Shown here one piece after another: positions 16,894 through 18,303 of a stretch of DNA of 18,303 nt. The position numbers and the translations under genes were made by a program. Numbering within the stretch: the stretch's first letter is position 1; each line of letters opens with the position of its first letter. The stretch is from Terana coerulea (Eukaryota; Basidiomycota; Agaricomycetes; Polyporales; Phanerochaetaceae). The notes under the pieces were generated by a model. The model saw only the letters and a list, made by a program, of their open reading frames with translations, did not search any database and was not told where the DNA came from. The stretch covers positions 1 to 18,303 of the forward strand of contig JAKOGH010000246.1 in assembly GCA_024811115.1 (NCBI GenBank), in the 5' to 3' direction.

Positions 16894-18303
16894 CTACTCG
16901 CTCACCATCGTCCGCCATCCCAAGACGTCGCCGTAGCTCTTCCACATCCGGTCGACCACGCGCAGCTTCTCGCGCCGCCCGAGCCCGGGGTCCTCCAGAT
17001 CGCCCACGTCTTCCAAGAAGCCGTCGCGCAGGCGCGAGTGCGCGGGCAGCGCCTGCTCCGCGTACGCACGCAGGCGTGTCGTCGACAGCAGCAGCAGGCC
17101 GGCCGTGCGCGGGTCGACGCCGCCTTGTAGTTTTTTGTCCGAGGCGTGGTCCGCGATGAGCAGACGCTCGACGCGCCTGCGCACGGCGTGAGCGTGTGCC
17201 GTCTGACGGGAAGGAAGAAAAAGGCGTACCGCATGATGCTCCAGACGCGTGCGCGCCGCTTGCGGCCCCCGTACCGCCCCCTTGCCTCTGCTGCCCGACA
17301 CGAGGGTCCGCACGTACCCGGCTGCAATGTAGACAATGGCGAGGGCAGGCGCAACGCCGACAAACGCGAAGGTGAGCTCTTGGGATTTGAGCAGCTTGTC
17401 GATGCCTGACAGCGCCTGGTCAATGTCAACCTGCGAAATAATGTCAGCCAATTCATATATGATGTACTAACGGTCGGCCATGAGGGCGCACCTTGGCTTT
17501 CTGAACCTGGACGAGCAAGGTCCGCAGAAGCGTGCCGCCGACGGCCGACTTGAGCGGGCTGCGGATGTCGTCTTCGTAGATCTGCATAACAGCAGTGAGG
17601 TCGCCTTGCCGGATCTGCACGGACAGCGCCGCCATCTGCTCCGCGGTGTAGTTCAGCTTCTCCTTCGCGAGGGACAGCGACATTCTCTCCAATGACTACA
17701 ACAGCCCATCAGCATTGGGCATTCCATGAAGCGGGGGGTCGTGCCGTACCTCCAAATCCGCCTTGACGCTCTCCTTCGTGATAATCACGCCCTCGTCACC
17801 GCCCGCCTTGACCGTCTTGACCACCTCCTTCAATGGACCAAGCAGCCAGTCCTCCCAGAATCCTCTCAGCGTCTGCGCCGCATCCTGCGCCAGATGCGCT
17901 AGCGAGTCGCGCGAGGCGTACGCATACCGCGCCGCAAACAACGCCAAGGGCGGGACGAACACCAGCTTCGGCCAGAGGCGCGTCAGGCGCGACGGGCGGC
18001 GCAGGCCGAGCTGGCTGATCTGCGCTTCGTGCGCAGCGGCGTGGCGCGGCAGGACGGCGTCGACGAGGAGGTGCGAGAACTCGAGCGGGCCGACGGACTC
18101 GGCGCCGGCGAGGTTCTGCTCCACGTTCAGCGCCGCGCGGAACCCATCCACGAACGCGTGTAGGCGCTCGAAGCGGGCGAGCGCGTCCGCCGTCGCGAGC
18201 GGCGGCCAGGCCGTCGCGCAGGTCGAGGAGGCCCCCGAGGACGGGGGCCCGTTCGTCCCTGATCTCCTCGAGCTTCTTCCGCTTGTACGTGCACTCGTGT
18301 CGG
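16894..18303 (-). CDS. NCA2: Nuclear control of ATPase protein 2, C-terminal part (5' end outside window), one or two apparent frameshifts
   Basis: NCA2 is a nuclear-encoded mitochondrial membrane protein that in yeast, with NCA3, controls expression of mitochondrially encoded ATP synthase subunits Atp6 and Atp8. Minus-strand exons: 18303-17750 (partial), 17695-17492, 17430-17230, 17176-16894 (stop TAG 16896-16894); introns 17696-17749, 17431-17491 and 17177-17229 are GT-AG. Family marks in order: KRKKLEEIRDERAPVLG, a membrane segment LWPKLVFVPPLALFAARYAY, LRGFWEDWLLGPLKEVVKTV, ITKESVKADLESLERMSLSL, QIRQGDLTAVMQIYEDDI, QKAKVDIDQALSGIDKLLK with membrane segment FVGVAPALAIVYIAAGYV, then RRVERLL, TAGLLLLSTTRLR, GFLEDVGDLEDPGLG and KLRVVDRMW. 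Dropping one base from CCCCC 17277-17281 joins SGSRGKG to RYGGRKRRARVW. A second one-base change is needed between about 18182 and 18240, where DLRDGL meets ATADALARFERLH; its exact place is unclear. The family match is strong. Confidence 0.92.

Overview
The window looks like ordinary nuclear chromosome from a filamentous basidiomycete, most likely an Agaricomycete (mushroom or polypore type). The evidence is many introns of about 40-75 bp with GT-AG ends, short exons, GC-rich third codon positions in several genes, and protein families typical of that group (BTB/POZ, F-box-like, Tea4/Bud14-like SH3, NCA2). No rRNA, tRNA, CRISPR array, clear transposon or prophage-like element was seen. I found no new multi-gene system. 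The notable points concern gene structure and sequence integrity.

Layout, left to right: (1) 1-566 (+), the 3' part of prohibitin-2 (PHB2), cut by the left edge. (2) 791-4923 (+), a complete meiotic MutS homologue, MSH5, with about 25 small exons, including exons of 8, 11, 18 and 27 nt and three apparent GC-AG introns. (3) 4924-6546, a gene-poor stretch with a 14-bp E-box palindrome and TATA/CRE-like motifs. (4) 6547-7575 (+), a BTB/POZ-like protein with an apparent one-base insertion. (5) 7576-8466, an AT-richer spacer with a strong hairpin. (6) about 8467-10140 (-), pieces of a single-pass membrane protein that do not join in one frame, called as a probable pseudogene. (7) 10194-11981 (-), an F-box-like protein with a coiled coil. 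(8) a divergent promoter region. (9) 12812-13801 (+), an SH3 protein of the Tea4/Bud14 type. (10) 14796-16181 (+), a mitochondrial phosphate carrier (MIR1 type) with 16- and 23-nt exons. (11) 16894-18303 (-), NCA2, cut by the right edge and tail-to-tail with the carrier.

Four recognisable genes (MSH5, the BTB gene, the phosphate carrier, NCA2) each need exactly one base added or removed in a run of C or G to give a full reading frame. For three of them, the exon lengths sum to a multiple of three only after that change. Two of these are normally conserved mitochondrial genes, so base-calling or assembly error in homopolymers is the simplest explanation. True decay of this copy remains possible.

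Functionally, PHB2, the phosphate carrier and NCA2 all serve mitochondrial membranes and oxidative phosphorylation. MSH5 serves meiotic crossing-over. The SH3 protein is probably a polarity or phosphatase-targeting factor, and the BTB and F-box proteins belong to large, poorly characterised basidiomycete families. Nothing indicates that the genes act as a cluster; each appears to have its own promoter.
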